Part shown: positions 1-9,150 of the stretch, piece after piece
Layout: each line of letters begins with the position of its first letter
Position numbering within the stretch: position 1 is the first letter of the stretch
Assembly: GCA_019638255.1 (NCBI GenBank)
Contig: JAHBUD010000002.1
Coordinates: forward strand, 1 to 64,000
Source of the DNA: Cyclobacteriaceae bacterium
GTDB taxonomy: Bacteria; Bacteroidota; Bacteroidia; Cytophagales; Cyclobacteriaceae
Reading direction: 5' to 3'
Length of the DNA: 64,000 bases
The notes under the pieces: model-generated
What the model was told of the DNA's origin: nothing
The model's input: only the letters and a program-made list of their open reading frames with translations
Database searches by the model: none
Translations under genes and position numbers: made by a program

Positions 1-345
1 TCATGAACAGACCCGAAATGATGGGGGCGTATTAAATCGTCCCTCTCTTTCAATCTAATCACATCATTTTGGGGAAAGAAAAAACTAAGAAAACCTTTTA
101 CCGTAAATGATTTAAAACGGTCAACCTATTTCAGGACAAGACACTTTGTCGAAGCGCAAAATCTGGTGACCAATTTTGACTTCAGCATCAAAGAGCCCAA
201 CACGGGCTGCCCGGGCGCAACCACTTCGTAGACTTTGGAAAGCCGATAGCTAACCATCCCAAGTTTAGTCACCTAGACACTCTGACAAAATCACACTTCA
301 ATAACAATGGGATGGCAAACAGGTCAGTTTTAACCTCTCAAACTA
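1..345. other. Leading stretch without a recognisable gene
   Basis: No gene with a start codon and recognisable product is seen here. The plus strand has an open frame of about 69 codons between stops at 19-21 and 229-231, but it has no convincing start codon. Its predicted tail (about 226 back to 70) looks mildly protein-like and matches no family I know. It could be a decayed gene end or chance. Confidence 0.4.
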
Positions 346-1146
346 CTAATCAATCACCAGTACTTCCTCCACAGTAATATTCTTCTTCTTCCTGAAATCC
401 AACTGATGGAAAAGGGTAATACGGAAGGAATTGATTGTTCGGATTTCCCGAAGGTAGGGCTGCTGTTGGACAATGAATTGATACAACAACGCTAAACTCA
501 GGCCTCCTGGTGGTGAGATAAGTATCCCGGTCAAGGTTCGGTTCTGATCAAAGGTCGTATATCCAATCTCCTCCGTGTTGTGGATGAAAAATTCGTTGGT
601 GAACTGCCAGCGAAATTTCGCTTTTTGTTCCGCTTTGTGCGGAATGGGCCCATCTATTTGAAACAAGTACCGGGATCGGTTAGTAAAAAACAAAGTGGTT
701 TTATCAAATTCGGTATCCGTAAACATTTGCCTCCAACGTTGTTCAATACGGATACGATGTACAAAATTTATTTTTCCTGAGTCATGGTTGTATTGTGCCT
801 GTTCGTACAACCTGTTTTCATGTAACCAGATGCGTTCGGTGGAGGACACAAACGTACTAAACCATGCATAACCTGCTGTGTACCGGAAGCCGGTGTTTGT
901 GTGGTACTTCATACCCATACGCGCAGCACTCAGACTGGAATTGAACGGAACAAGCCCGTTAGTCCGGTGGTTGAGATCAAAAACATAACTCCACCGATCG
1001 GTTAACCGTCCGGCATGATTGTAGGTAAACCACCATTGGGGCTTGGTTGCCTGAGCTTGAACAACATCACCTATCAACAAAAAAATCAAGGTGAACAATA
1101 AGCACAGCCTGAGCTGGAGCCTTAATCTAAAAATCTTCCTGTTCAT
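346..1146 (-). CDS. DUF2490 outer-membrane beta-barrel protein
   Basis: A 266-residue protein with an N-terminal hydrophobic export signal (about residues 9-31, ending Val-Gln-Ala-Gln). The rest alternates aromatic and polar residues as in an outer-membrane barrel: WWFTYNHAG, YTAGYAWF, FRWQFTNEFFIH. The Trp-rich start, an Arg-Ile-Glu-Gln-Arg strand near the middle and the length fit the DUF2490 family of Bacteroidota, whose function is unknown. It stands alone: the next gene on the same strand starts 135 bp upstream. The final residues, after a basic KKKN, do not form an obvious aromatic closing strand, so the topology is uncertain. Family assignment comes from pattern memory only. Confidence 0.75.
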   Translation of the reverse strand: MNRKIFRLRLQLRLCLLFTLIFLLIGDVVQAQATKPQWWFTYNHAGRLTDRWSYVFDLNHRTNGLVPFNSSLSAARMGMKYHTNTGFRYTAGYAWFSTFVSSTERIWLHENRLYEQAQYNHDSGKINFVHRIRIEQRWRQMFTDTEFDKTTLFFTNRSRYLFQIDGPIPHKAEQKAKFRWQFTNEFFIHNTEEIGYTTFDQNRTLTGILISPPGGLSLALLYQFIVQQQPYLREIRTINSFRITLFHQLDFRKKKNITVEEVLVID

Positions 1147-1281
1147 TTTACGCTATCAATGATTGTGTACCTAATTGTACAGCGAGTGAAGATTATTTAA
1201 AAAGCCCTTCAACCGTTTTTTTCAATAGTTCGGATGAAGGGCCTTTTGGTGTGATGTGAGACGTTACAATTGCAAGTGATA

Positions 1282-3378
1282 TTAATTATCGCCTTTCATT
1301 TCCGGCTCGTCCAGTTCAAAGACATCCTTTTCCTTCACCGCGTCTTTGGCTTTCTTGGTTCCGGGCATGATCTGGAATCCCAATTCAAAGTTATCGAGCA
1401 TTCCCTTCAGTTCAGCCAGCACTCCAATATTGCCTTCAAATTTTACCTGCCCGCCTTTGATAAGCTCTTCAAAAGTCTTAACTCCGCCCATGACCAGGTT
1501 AATATCTTTTCTGTTCAAGGTCAGGGTGAGATCGGCTTTGGGTGATGTAAATCCTTCAATATTGGATAGGGTGGAGTTGCTGAGTTCAACCACATATTTT
1601 TCTTTTATATCGGGCAGAATCAGGTTAATGGTAAACGACTTACCGGCAGCCCGTTCAGGATTCAGCCGTATGCCAACAAAGTCGAGCATCATACTAACCG
1701 TTAGTGCCTGAAGCAAATCGGGGCTTGCAGATTTAGGAGATGCGCCCGTAGGGATACCATTGCGTAATTCATAGGCCGCAGCCAAAAAGCTGTTCCGCAC
1801 GCTCGCACTTTCCCGTTGATAACCAATTTGTTCAAAACAGTCGGCCAGTAAATCCTTGGCCTCCTGGTTGCCGTGTTCCGCATACACCAGTTTATTTAAA
1901 ATTTCTGTGGCCAGCAGATAATCCCCACTGTTATACAAGGCGCGACCCTTGCTGATGATCTTGGCAGCACCACCCATCATTTCCACATAAAGCGGTGCAG
2001 ATTCTGACGGAGATAGAGGAACCAATGTTGTTGGGTTGGCGTCCCAGTAGCCCAGGTACCGGTTGATTATGGCCCGGCTGTTGTGCTCTATGGAGCCGTG
2101 GTAACTCCGGGCATGCCATTTCTTTTGAAGGCTTTCGGGTACCTGATAGACGTTATGTATTTCGTTGATCGTTACTCCCTTATTGGCCAGATTTAAAACC
2201 GAATTATTCATGTTGGCATACAAATCACGCTGGTCGCGCATCACTTCCTGGATGCGCTCATTGCCCCAGCGCGGCCAGCTGTGCGAGGCAAACATCACTT
2301 CCGCTTCTTGTCCGAACAAGTACAATGCTTCATTAATCTTTTTCGACCACTCCAGCGCATCACGTACCTGGGCTCCACGCAGGGTGTAGATATTATGGAT
2401 GGTGCCGGTAACGTTTTCAGCGGCCCAGAAGGCCTTCTTCGAAGGAATATATGTATTCATCTCGGCAGGAGCTTCCGTACCAGGTGTATTCTGGAAAACC
2501 ATTTTTATTCCATCAACAGTTAGTTCTTCGACATTCTTAGTAATGACGATAGTAGGTGGAATCAAGGTAATTGTACCGGCAGAAACATTTTTACCGATCG
2601 ACTGATCCACGTGCCCATGTGGGTCAACGGGTAATAGCACCCCGTATTGATAAAATAACCTTCTACTCATCGCATTACCTGCGAAAACATTCTCAGAAAC
2701 GGCATGGTGCATAAAACCGATGGGTGCAATAATTACCGTTTTTCCGCTTTTTACATCTTCTTCACTGGTAACACCTTTAACGCCTGCAAAGTGGTCACCG
2801 TGGGAGTGGGAATAGATGACAGCCGTAACCGGTCTTGTGCCTACTTTTTCATTGATAAATTTCAATGCTGCACGAGCAGTCTCAGCCGATGTAAGCGGGT
2901 CGAAGATGATCCAGCCGGTTTTACCTTCTACAAACGTGATGTTTGACAGATCATAGCCCCTGATTTGATAGATACCATCCATAACTTTATACAGCCCATA
3001 ATTCATGTTCAGGATGGCCATGCGTTGCAGCGAAGGGTGGATGCTTTGAAAATCTTTACCTTCCAACAGGAAGCTGTAACGCCCCATGTCCCATGCCACG
3101 TGGCCGGCATCGGCCATAATCTGCGTATAATCCGGTTTGGCAATGAAGCCTTTTTCCTGTTCTTCAAAATCGCGGACATCTTCAAACGGCATCTTGTTTT
3201 TTAAGGCTTCCCATTTGGCAATGGTCGCTGCTGACGGTGCTTTGCCTTTAGCATCAAAGTGGTCGGCAGAAGGGGCGGGCATGGTTTCCATGGCAGCAGG
3301 TTTCTCCCTGCACGAAAACAATAAACCCGCAAGGGCTACAAATGCAGCCGCATACGATAGTTTAGGTACTTGTTTCAT
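1282..3378 (-). CDS. Alkylsulfatase-like metallo-beta-lactamase-fold lipoprotein
   Basis: A 698-residue relative of SdsA1/YjcS-type linear alkylsulfatases, zinc enzymes that hydrolyse alkyl sulfates. It begins with a lipoprotein signal ending LLFSC (Cys23), so it is probably anchored to an envelope membrane. The metallo-beta-lactamase motif HSHGDH lies at residues 191-196. A conserved TPGTEAPAEMN stretch follows near residue 300, as in alkylsulfatases. The C-terminus (about 570-690) resembles the SCP2-like domain that closes these enzymes and may hold the alkyl chain. The length matches the family (about 650-700). It is monocistronic, with a gap of about 98 bp to the barrel gene upstream. The exact substrate cannot be read from the sequence. 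Confidence 0.88.
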   Translation of the reverse strand: MKQVPKLSYAAAFVALAGLLFSCREKPAAMETMPAPSADHFDAKGKAPSAATIAKWEALKNKMPFEDVRDFEEQEKGFIAKPDYTQIMADAGHVAWDMGRYSFLLEGKDFQSIHPSLQRMAILNMNYGLYKVMDGIYQIRGYDLSNITFVEGKTGWIIFDPLTSAETARAALKFINEKVGTRPVTAVIYSHSHGDHFAGVKGVTSEEDVKSGKTVIIAPIGFMHHAVSENVFAGNAMSRRLFYQYGVLLPVDPHGHVDQSIGKNVSAGTITLIPPTIVITKNVEELTVDGIKMVFQNTPGTEAPAEMNTYIPSKKAFWAAENVTGTIHNIYTLRGAQVRDALEWSKKINEALYLFGQEAEVMFASHSWPRWGNERIQEVMRDQRDLYANMNNSVLNLANKGVTINEIHNVYQVPESLQKKWHARSYHGSIEHNSRAIINRYLGYWDANPTTLVPLSPSESAPLYVEMMGGAAKIISKGRALYNSGDYLLATEILNKLVYAEHGNQEAKDLLADCFEQIGYQRESASVRNSFLAAAYELRNGIPTGASPKSASPDLLQALTVSMMLDFVGIRLNPERAAGKSFTINLILPDIKEKYVVELSNSTLSNIEGFTSPKADLTLTLNRKDINLVMGGVKTFEELIKGGQVKFEGNIGVLAELKGMLDNFELGFQIMPGTKKAKDAVKEKDVFELDEPEMKGDN

Positions 3379-3476
3379 TGGTTGTTTTATTGGTTTACAG
3401 AATTGATGCTTTTTTTGTTGTCAGCTGATTTCAGTGAAGAATTATTAAGATTTATGATAGTGTCCGTGTTCTTTAT

Positions 3477-4733
3477 TTAGAAGTATTCATTCAGATTCAC
3501 AAACAGCCCTTGAGCACCTTTTGCTCCAAAACCATAATCAAGACCGATGTTCACCCGCTTCTTTTCGTTGAGCATGAACCGGAGACCTCCGCCATATCCG
3601 GGCACAAAATTCCCGAAGAGCTTAATATCTTCCGTCCTGCTGCTGGCCGTTGTGGTATTCACAAACAGTACCGCGCCCCATCTGTCTTTATCCTTTTGTA
3701 AAGGAAACCGCCATTCTGCTTCTGCATAAACAAGGTCTTCGCCCCGTATTCTTCCCTGGGTATAGGGTCTGCCGGAACGGGCAAACATATCCCAGCCAAT
3801 GGCAGGCAAGGCCAGGTAGGGCGAAGTGCCACTGGTAACAAACCAGCCGTATGTCCAGAAGGCCAGAACATTCCGCGGACGCGATTCAACCAGGTTGATG
3901 TACGTACGGTACTCCATCCACAATTGAGAGGCGTTTACCGTACTGCCAAGAAACTCCGGAAAAGCCCGGAGTGAAATTGCAACCAAGTGGCCCTCATAAG
4001 GATTCACCACGTTATCACGGCTGTCGAAGGTACTGTTCAGTGAAAGGCCAGACTGTGAATACTTCTCTGTACTTAGACCCTTCAGGGTTTGGTACCGGTA
4101 ATGATGTGTTATTTGTTGGGGCACAGCATCAAGGTCAAGCTGTTTGTCGTTAATGCTCCAGAAGATGTCGAGATGATAGCCGATTCCATAAAACAAATTG
4201 GTTTGCTTATGTCTTTTCTGAACGGTTTGGTACAACCTGAAGTTATTGAAGGCCATCATTTCATTTTTAGGAACCGGTTTGTATGGATTATCAGAAACTT
4301 CGTCATCATCCCCCACAATAGTGCTGCGGTGAATATCTGAACCAAGTCCATAGGTTGGCTGTGAATTCAGGTTAAACCGTATGTCGGTCAATAAATTAAA
4401 CCGGTCGCCCGCGGTAAAGGCATTGGAGCGGAAGGAAGTAAAGAGCTGGTTCTGGGTTGTATAATAGATACCGATCAACCCGGTAGAGTTCCGTGTGTCG
4501 GCCTCCGTGCCCATGTTCCAGTTCAGGCCGGGCAATACACCAAAGAGAACACCAACGGTTGGGTTGGCCGCAACAACCGGCAATATGTTAATGTCCATTT
4601 TCGTTTCCCTCTTCTCTTTCTCACTGCCATCACTAGCGGGTTTGTTTACTTCCTGATCGCCTTGTGCATAAGTGGATAAAGTCAACAGGAGGCATAGTCC
4701 GTTAACTAAAAATAGGACAGGTACTTTAGACAT
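3477..4733 (-). CDS. BamA/TamA-type surface-antigen barrel protein
   Basis: A 418-residue outer-membrane protein with a signal peptide ending about residue 23 (TYAQG) and then a charged linker rich in Lys and Glu. The rest resembles the C-terminal beta-barrel of the bacterial surface antigen family (Omp85 type). It has the NPYEGHL turn after a strand carrying FDSRDN, the sequence RIRGEDLVYAEAEWRFP, and a last strand ending in an aromatic residue (Phe418). No POTRA repeats are present, so it is a short barrel-only member rather than BamA itself. Such proteins are common in Bacteroidota and their substrates are unknown. No clear operon partner is seen. Confidence 0.8.
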   Translation of the reverse strand: MSKVPVLFLVNGLCLLLTLSTYAQGDQEVNKPASDGSEKEKRETKMDINILPVVAANPTVGVLFGVLPGLNWNMGTEADTRNSTGLIGIYYTTQNQLFTSFRSNAFTAGDRFNLLTDIRFNLNSQPTYGLGSDIHRSTIVGDDDEVSDNPYKPVPKNEMMAFNNFRLYQTVQKRHKQTNLFYGIGYHLDIFWSINDKQLDLDAVPQQITHHYRYQTLKGLSTEKYSQSGLSLNSTFDSRDNVVNPYEGHLVAISLRAFPEFLGSTVNASQLWMEYRTYINLVESRPRNVLAFWTYGWFVTSGTSPYLALPAIGWDMFARSGRPYTQGRIRGEDLVYAEAEWRFPLQKDKDRWGAVLFVNTTTASSRTEDIKLFGNFVPGYGGGLRFMLNEKKRVNIGLDYGFGAKGAQGLFVNLNEYF

Positions 4734-5285
4734 AGGTATTTTATTAAAGGGTAAATTTTAATTCCCGGACCAACAGAGGCGTGGTTCTTAAACAGAAGGG
4801 GAAATTGACAAAATAGAAGAGTTTTTACCAATGATGGAAACAGACTTAAATGATGACTTTTGGCAGTTCTTGAAAACACTGGTTCTCACGTCTTAATCAC
4901 TTTATTTAAAATAGATCGCCTCTATAACACAAGGCTGTTAATAGGCCCTATTTAAGTGCCGTTTGCCTTGGGTAAATTTTTCCCTAAAGTTAAAGGTTGC
5001 TGCTGCTGCACAGTTGCAGTTGTTGCATCATTAAGCTAAAAGTTGGCTCTTCGTGCAATACTATTGCATACTTTCGATAAAAATGCGCATAGTGATGGAT
5101 GAAATCGACCTTATCGCACAATAATTAAGCCTCTGAAAACAATGGCACCCTAATCAGTCCTTAAGCCAAAAGTTACCCAACGTAATCGATCTGTTTTGGG
5201 CAACTTTCTGGTGAGATTTTAATTTATAAACCAATACTTTGTACTAATTTGAGCAGCAATAATTTAAACCCAATTTAGCACGATT
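4734..5285. other. 552-bp intergenic region with a hairpin and a spaced direct repeat
   Basis: No ORF is supported. A 14-base word, TTAAGCYAAAAGTT, occurs at 5031-5044 and again at 5161-5174. The second copy overlaps an imperfect inverted repeat: the arm at 5166-5179 pairs with 5197-5210 around a 17-base loop, with one G-T mismatch and one bulge. These could be operator or leader elements for the lipoprotein gene at 5286, or for the divergent barrel gene. A CTG/TTG-rich stretch lies near 4998-5030. Confidence 0.4.
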
Positions 5286-5960
5286 ATGAAAAAGAACTTT
5301 GTTTACATAGCGGTTTTACTTGTAGCCATGGCCTCCTGCTCGCCCGCTACTAAAATAACCCGTACATGGACCAGCCCATCTAAAAACACCGCAGGCTATA
5401 CCAATTTGTACATAGCTGCCGTACTCGGAGACATGGCCAAAAGGGCAAGTTTTGAAACCGATGTACAAAATAAACTTACCACATTAGGGATACGATCAAC
5501 CACCAGTAGTTCTACTATCCAGCCCAATTTTTGGATGAGTACCGACTTAGATAAAAATGCGATGATGCGAATCATTTCCGAAAAAGGTAACGATGCCATC
5601 ATGACCATGACATTAATTGATGTACAGAATGAACAACGCTATATCCCGGGCCATATGCATGGTGGTATGATGATGGGCGGCCCGGGCATGTGGGGACCAG
5701 GATGGGGTATGGGAGGCGCAGGCAATTTTGGTGGTTTTTGGGGTATGCACCACGGCATGATGATGACCCCCGGACACATGGTTAATGACAGAAAGTATTT
5801 CGTTGAAATAAATGTTTATGATGTAAGCTCAGAATTGCTCATTTGGACCGGTCAATCCAAAACAACCAACCCATCTTCCCTGGATAAGTTTTCCCGCGAA
5901 TTTGCCGAAGTTGTATTAAGAAGAATGCAGAGAGAAAAAGTAATCCAACCACAGAACTGA
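5286..5960 (+). CDS. Lipoprotein with Met/Gly/His-rich insert
   Basis: A 224-residue protein with a lipoprotein signal: AMASCSP puts the lipid-carrying Cys at residue 19. Residues about 20-115 and 165-224 look like one folded domain of the DUF4136 type (small lipoproteins starting near a TRTWTSP motif). The domain is interrupted at about residues 120-162 by a low-complexity loop very rich in Met, Gly and His, with repeated MHGGMMMGG, MWGPGWGMG and MHHGMMM units. Such side chains can bind copper or silver, but metal binding is inference. The start follows AATTTAGCAC by a few bases, and a strong terminator lies 18 bp after the stop. It appears monocistronic. The function is unknown. Confidence 0.7.
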   Translation: MKKNFVYIAVLLVAMASCSPATKITRTWTSPSKNTAGYTNLYIAAVLGDMAKRASFETDVQNKLTTLGIRSTTSSSTIQPNFWMSTDLDKNAMMRIISEKGNDAIMTMTLIDVQNEQRYIPGHMHGGMMMGGPGMWGPGWGMGGAGNFGGFWGMHHGMMMTPGHMVNDRKYFVEINVYDVSSELLIWTGQSKTTNPSSLDKFSREFAEVVLRRMQREKVIQPQN

Positions 5961-5977
5961 ACGAACACTGCCATCGT

Positions 5978-6013
5978 AAAAAAAGATCAGTCTCAATAGG
6001 CTGATCTTTTTTT
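5978..6013 (+). terminator. Rho-independent terminator
   Basis: A 13-bp perfect stem (5978-5990 with 6001-6013) and a 10-base loop. The right arm ends in seven T on the plus strand. It closes the lipoprotein gene. Because the stem is symmetrical with A-tracts and T-tracts, it may also work in the other direction. Confidence 0.85.
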
Positions 6014-6088
6014 GGCTTTGACTGAAAAACTGAACACAGGTGGCTTTACTGATGAGCGCCCTATATTGTTTTTGTCTTCAACTCTTCT

Positions 6089-6241
6089 TCACACCCGGTT
6101 TATTTTCGACTGGTTCATTTGCATCTTCCTGTAGTCGGAAGGAGAAATGTCTTCAAATTTCTGAAAGGCCTTTGTAAAGGAATTACGATTATTAAAACCG
6201 CACTCCTTGGCAACCGCATCCATGGAGAAAGTCATGAACCG
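6089..6241 (-). pseudogene. Remnant of an AraC-type DNA-binding domain
   Basis: The minus strand reads about 50 codons ending at a TGA (6089-6091), with the peptide DAVAKECGFNNRNSFTKAFQ followed by KFEDISPSDYRK. This is the second helix-turn-helix of an AraC regulator. It aligns closely with the C-terminus of the intact regulator just upstream (EAVATECGFSNRNSFTKSFI, then KFYGETPSEYRD). The frame is open only back to about 6280, where a stop cuts it off, and no regulator N-terminus precedes it. It is best read as the decayed end of a duplicated regulator gene. Confidence 0.75.
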
Positions 6242-6333
6242 GCCCAGGGAAAATGAGTCAACACGTAAACGATCAGCAGGTTAAAAGTTATTAAGTACCT
6301 GATAGTAAGAAACGGATCAGTCAATCATCCGGC

Positions 6334-7506
6334 TTATTCACGCACCTTTAGGTTATCCCGATACTCCGAAGGCGTTTCTCCGTAGAATTTGATAAACGAT
6401 TTCGTGAAGGAATTGCGGTTGCTGAACCCGCATTCTGTGGCCACGGCCTCCAACCGGTAATGCAGCCACTCACCCTGATTGAATTTGGCGATGCAGTACT
6501 GAATGCGCTTCTGGTTGACAAAATCCACAAAGCCCATACCCTTGAATGTATTGAGACTTTTCGAAATCTGGTAAGCGGGTATACTGGTATCGCGCGAGAA
6601 ATCATGGATGCTGTAGCCCGGAGTTAAAAAGTACTTGTTTTCGTCCATCTTCGCTTCTACCGTGCGCATGGCTTCTTCAAGTTTTTGCTGTTCGGCATCG
6701 GTTACCGGGGCTTTGGTGCGGACTTTCACCGGGCTGGTGTTAACGGTTTTTACCACCAGTTTTGGTCCGTAGAGTATGGATGGAAAAAAGAAGAGGGAAA
6801 GGCTTGAAATCATCAGCCATACGATAGCAAACGAATTAACGATGTGGTACGCAGTTAACTGGCTCAGCCAGAAGATGTTCAGGTAATACGGGAACCACAT
6901 GAAAAACTGACAACCCAGAAAGACCAGCATCCAGTTCTTCCAGACTTTGTCTTCCGCGGACAAAGAAGCCTGGCTTCGCAACCACCGAACAAACACAACT
7001 ACCTGCGCGATCCAGTAGGCATTTAAGATGATTAACCGGAATGCCATATGAAAGCCGGGACTGAAATACCGGCTTTGACTGAACTGCATCCAGCGATCCA
7101 GATCGCTGATCTCCTGTTTGATCAGGGCAATCTTTTCTGCTGAAGGCAGCAGCAAAACATCCCGGTAATCAATCAGAAAAATCAGGAGGGGAATGACATG
7201 GACCAGGTCGTACCATTTCCAAGACCGCTTGCCGGTGTAAAATACAACATGCAGAAAGGTCATCGGGATGAAGATCAGGGTGAAAACTTGTCCCAGTCGG
7301 TATAAAATGGGCCAATGAAGAATGAGTTGGGAAACAATGGAAAAACTGACCCAGATAGCCAGTGAAATACTTAATTGTGCAATACCCAGCGGCTGGTTTG
7401 CGGGGTTTGATTTAAATCCGAAATAGAGAATAACCAGTGCGGAAAGAAAGCCGAAAAAGGCAGCGGCCAGGTGGGTCAGGGTGATCAGGTTGAGGGTTAT
7501 TTCCAT
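6334..7506 (-). CDS. Membrane-anchored AraC-family transcriptional regulator
   Basis: A 390-residue protein from the ATG at 7506; an in-frame ATG at 7560 would add 18 residues that are less hydrophobic. About the first 250 residues form six to seven hydrophobic segments. A cytoplasmic linker follows, and then a C-terminal HTH_18 domain (about 295-385) with the typical NRNSFTKSFIKFYGETPSEYR ending. This 7TM-plus-AraC layout is common in Bacteroidota, where the membrane part probably senses a signal. A degenerate copy of its DNA-binding end lies immediately downstream, indicating past duplication. The target genes cannot be told from context. Confidence 0.85.
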   Translation of the reverse strand: MEITLNLITLTHLAAAFFGFLSALVILYFGFKSNPANQPLGIAQLSISLAIWVSFSIVSQLILHWPILYRLGQVFTLIFIPMTFLHVVFYTGKRSWKWYDLVHVIPLLIFLIDYRDVLLLPSAEKIALIKQEISDLDRWMQFSQSRYFSPGFHMAFRLIILNAYWIAQVVVFVRWLRSQASLSAEDKVWKNWMLVFLGCQFFMWFPYYLNIFWLSQLTAYHIVNSFAIVWLMISSLSLFFFPSILYGPKLVVKTVNTSPVKVRTKAPVTDAEQQKLEEAMRTVEAKMDENKYFLTPGYSIHDFSRDTSIPAYQISKSLNTFKGMGFVDFVNQKRIQYCIAKFNQGEWLHYRLEAVATECGFSNRNSFTKSFIKFYGETPSEYRDNLKVRE

Positions 7507-7689
7507 AGCGGCAAACTGCAACAGACCCAATATACTTTGGGTAGCCGGTAAACTGCGCAATTTAGTCTGATTTACGGCAAAACAAACAGATGCCTTTCAG
7601 GGCGACATGTCTTGCTGGTGGTGTTATCGCGCTAACTGAAGGAACGAAATCAATACCGACTGATGGTTGAAGCCTCTAACAATGCACGA

Positions 7690-7794
7690 TTACTCAGGAA
7701 GTGTACGAATTACCTCGTCAAAATACGACAGGAATTTTTCAATCTCCTGCCTGTTAACCTTTACTTCCTTGCCTTGGTTTGACAAGGCATCTAA
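7690..7794 (-). pseudogene. Possible gene remnant, 34 codons
   Basis: In the 313-bp gap between the M48 protease and the AraC gene, the minus strand has an open stretch ending at TAA (7690-7692). Its peptide has a soluble, helical look (GKEVKVNRQEIEKFLSYFDE, then VIRTLP). It has no start codon and is cut by a stop at 7795-7797. It may be the last helix of a lost gene. No family is recognised. Confidence 0.3.
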
Positions 7795-7873
7795 CTACGC
7801 AAAATAGTTTGTTTACTTAAAATAAAAAATGGACAACAAGCATGCTACTTTGCAGAACTCATTGCTTTACTGT

Positions 7874-9109
7874 TCACTGAATTCGATCCAACCGTTTCAA
7901 TAGTGGCGGGTGTGAATAATGAAAAAATACATAAGCCGGGTGTGGATGTAGGTTGGAGAGATTATCCACAGAAAGTTTTTTTAATGCTTCGGCCAACGCT
8001 TTACCGCTAAACGTTTCTTTCGCATAGGCATCCGCTTCAAATTCGTTTTTGCGGCTGTACAGGTTCGTGAACAAACCAGTAATGGCTGAGATGGGCGAGA
8101 ATAAAATCGTAAACGCGAGAAGGTTTAAATGAATGGCCAACTGATTACCACCAAGCGCCTGCGATAAATTCTCGTTGAATACCATTTGTGAAAGAACAAA
8201 CAGCATAAAGAATATCTGTACTACAGACAGCATAAAACTCCAAATGATATGCTTCTTCTTGTAATGCCCTACTTCGTGCGCCAGTACAGCCACCAGTTCA
8301 TCGGTGGTGTGATTGGCAATAAGCGTATCGTACAAAACAATCTTTTTCTTTTTGCCGATGCCGGAGAAAAATGCATTGGCCTTTTTTGAGCGCTTGGATC
8401 CGTCAATGACAAAAATATTCGTAATCGGAAAATTGATCTTGCGTGAAAATTCTTCAATGGCAGTTTTGAGTTCACCATCGGGCAAGGGTGTGAGTTTATT
8501 GAACAGCGGTAAAATAAGGGATGTATAGAACATGTTCATAAACAACATGAAAACACAAGCGATAACCGCAAACCATATCCAGAAATCGGGGCCGATAGTC
8601 TCCACCAGGTAAATCAGTGCTGCCAACAAGCCACCACCAATAAGTGCGCCCAGCCCATAGCCTTTTAGCTTATCAGTAATAAAGGTACTGACGGTAGTCT
8701 TGTTGAAACCATACTTTTCTTCGATAACAAATGTACCATACCACTGAAAGGGTAAGGTAAGTACATCGGATGCCACACCCAGCAAACCAAAGAACAACAA
8801 GGCCAGCAGTATCGGGTTATCAGTAAAAGTGTGTAACAATCCATCTACCCAACCGAAGCCACCCAACAACAACATCACCAGGGAACCTAAAAATCCAATC
8901 GTTGAGGTGAAAAAAGAAAAGCGGGTTACTTCCTTGTGGTAATGTTGCGACTTTTTGTATTTCTCCTTGTTATAAAATGAGGCAATTTCTTCTGGGATAT
9001 CGGTTCGCATGGCTTTCAGGTTAATGAATTCCAGCACCTGACCAAAACCAAAACTGATCACAACAATGCCCACAATAATCCACAAAAGAATTTCGGGAGA
9101 TAGATTCAT
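7874..9109 (-). CDS. M48 family metalloprotease, Ste24/CAAX prenyl protease 1 type
   Basis: A 411-residue polytopic membrane protease. The N-terminal half (about 1-205) contains the membrane helices and loops of the Peptidase_M48_N region, with an EEKYGFNK motif near 130. The zinc site HEVGH is at residues 278-282, and the third ligand is probably Glu356 in NEFEAD. Length and domain order match Ste24-type enzymes rather than the shorter HtpX. In eukaryotes these enzymes clip CAAX proteins and clear blocked translocons. In bacteria, membrane-protein quality control is the usual inference. It is divergent from the gene at 9151, with a 41-bp gap. Confidence 0.9.
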   Translation of the reverse strand: MNLSPEILLWIIVGIVVISFGFGQVLEFINLKAMRTDIPEEIASFYNKEKYKKSQHYHKEVTRFSFFTSTIGFLGSLVMLLLGGFGWVDGLLHTFTDNPILLALLFFGLLGVASDVLTLPFQWYGTFVIEEKYGFNKTTVSTFITDKLKGYGLGALIGGGLLAALIYLVETIGPDFWIWFAVIACVFMLFMNMFYTSLILPLFNKLTPLPDGELKTAIEEFSRKINFPITNIFVIDGSKRSKKANAFFSGIGKKKKIVLYDTLIANHTTDELVAVLAHEVGHYKKKHIIWSFMLSVVQIFFMLFVLSQMVFNENLSQALGGNQLAIHLNLLAFTILFSPISAITGLFTNLYSRKNEFEADAYAKETFSGKALAEALKKLSVDNLSNLHPHPAYVFFHYSHPPLLKRLDRIQ

Positions 9110-9150
9110 AACGGTTACAATACTTAATTTGCGGAAAAATAGTTCATGTT

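Noticed and set aside
7507..7560. Longer start for the AraC regulator at 7560
   Set aside because: The extra 18 residues are not hydrophobic like the family start; the ATG at 7506 begins right before the first membrane segment.
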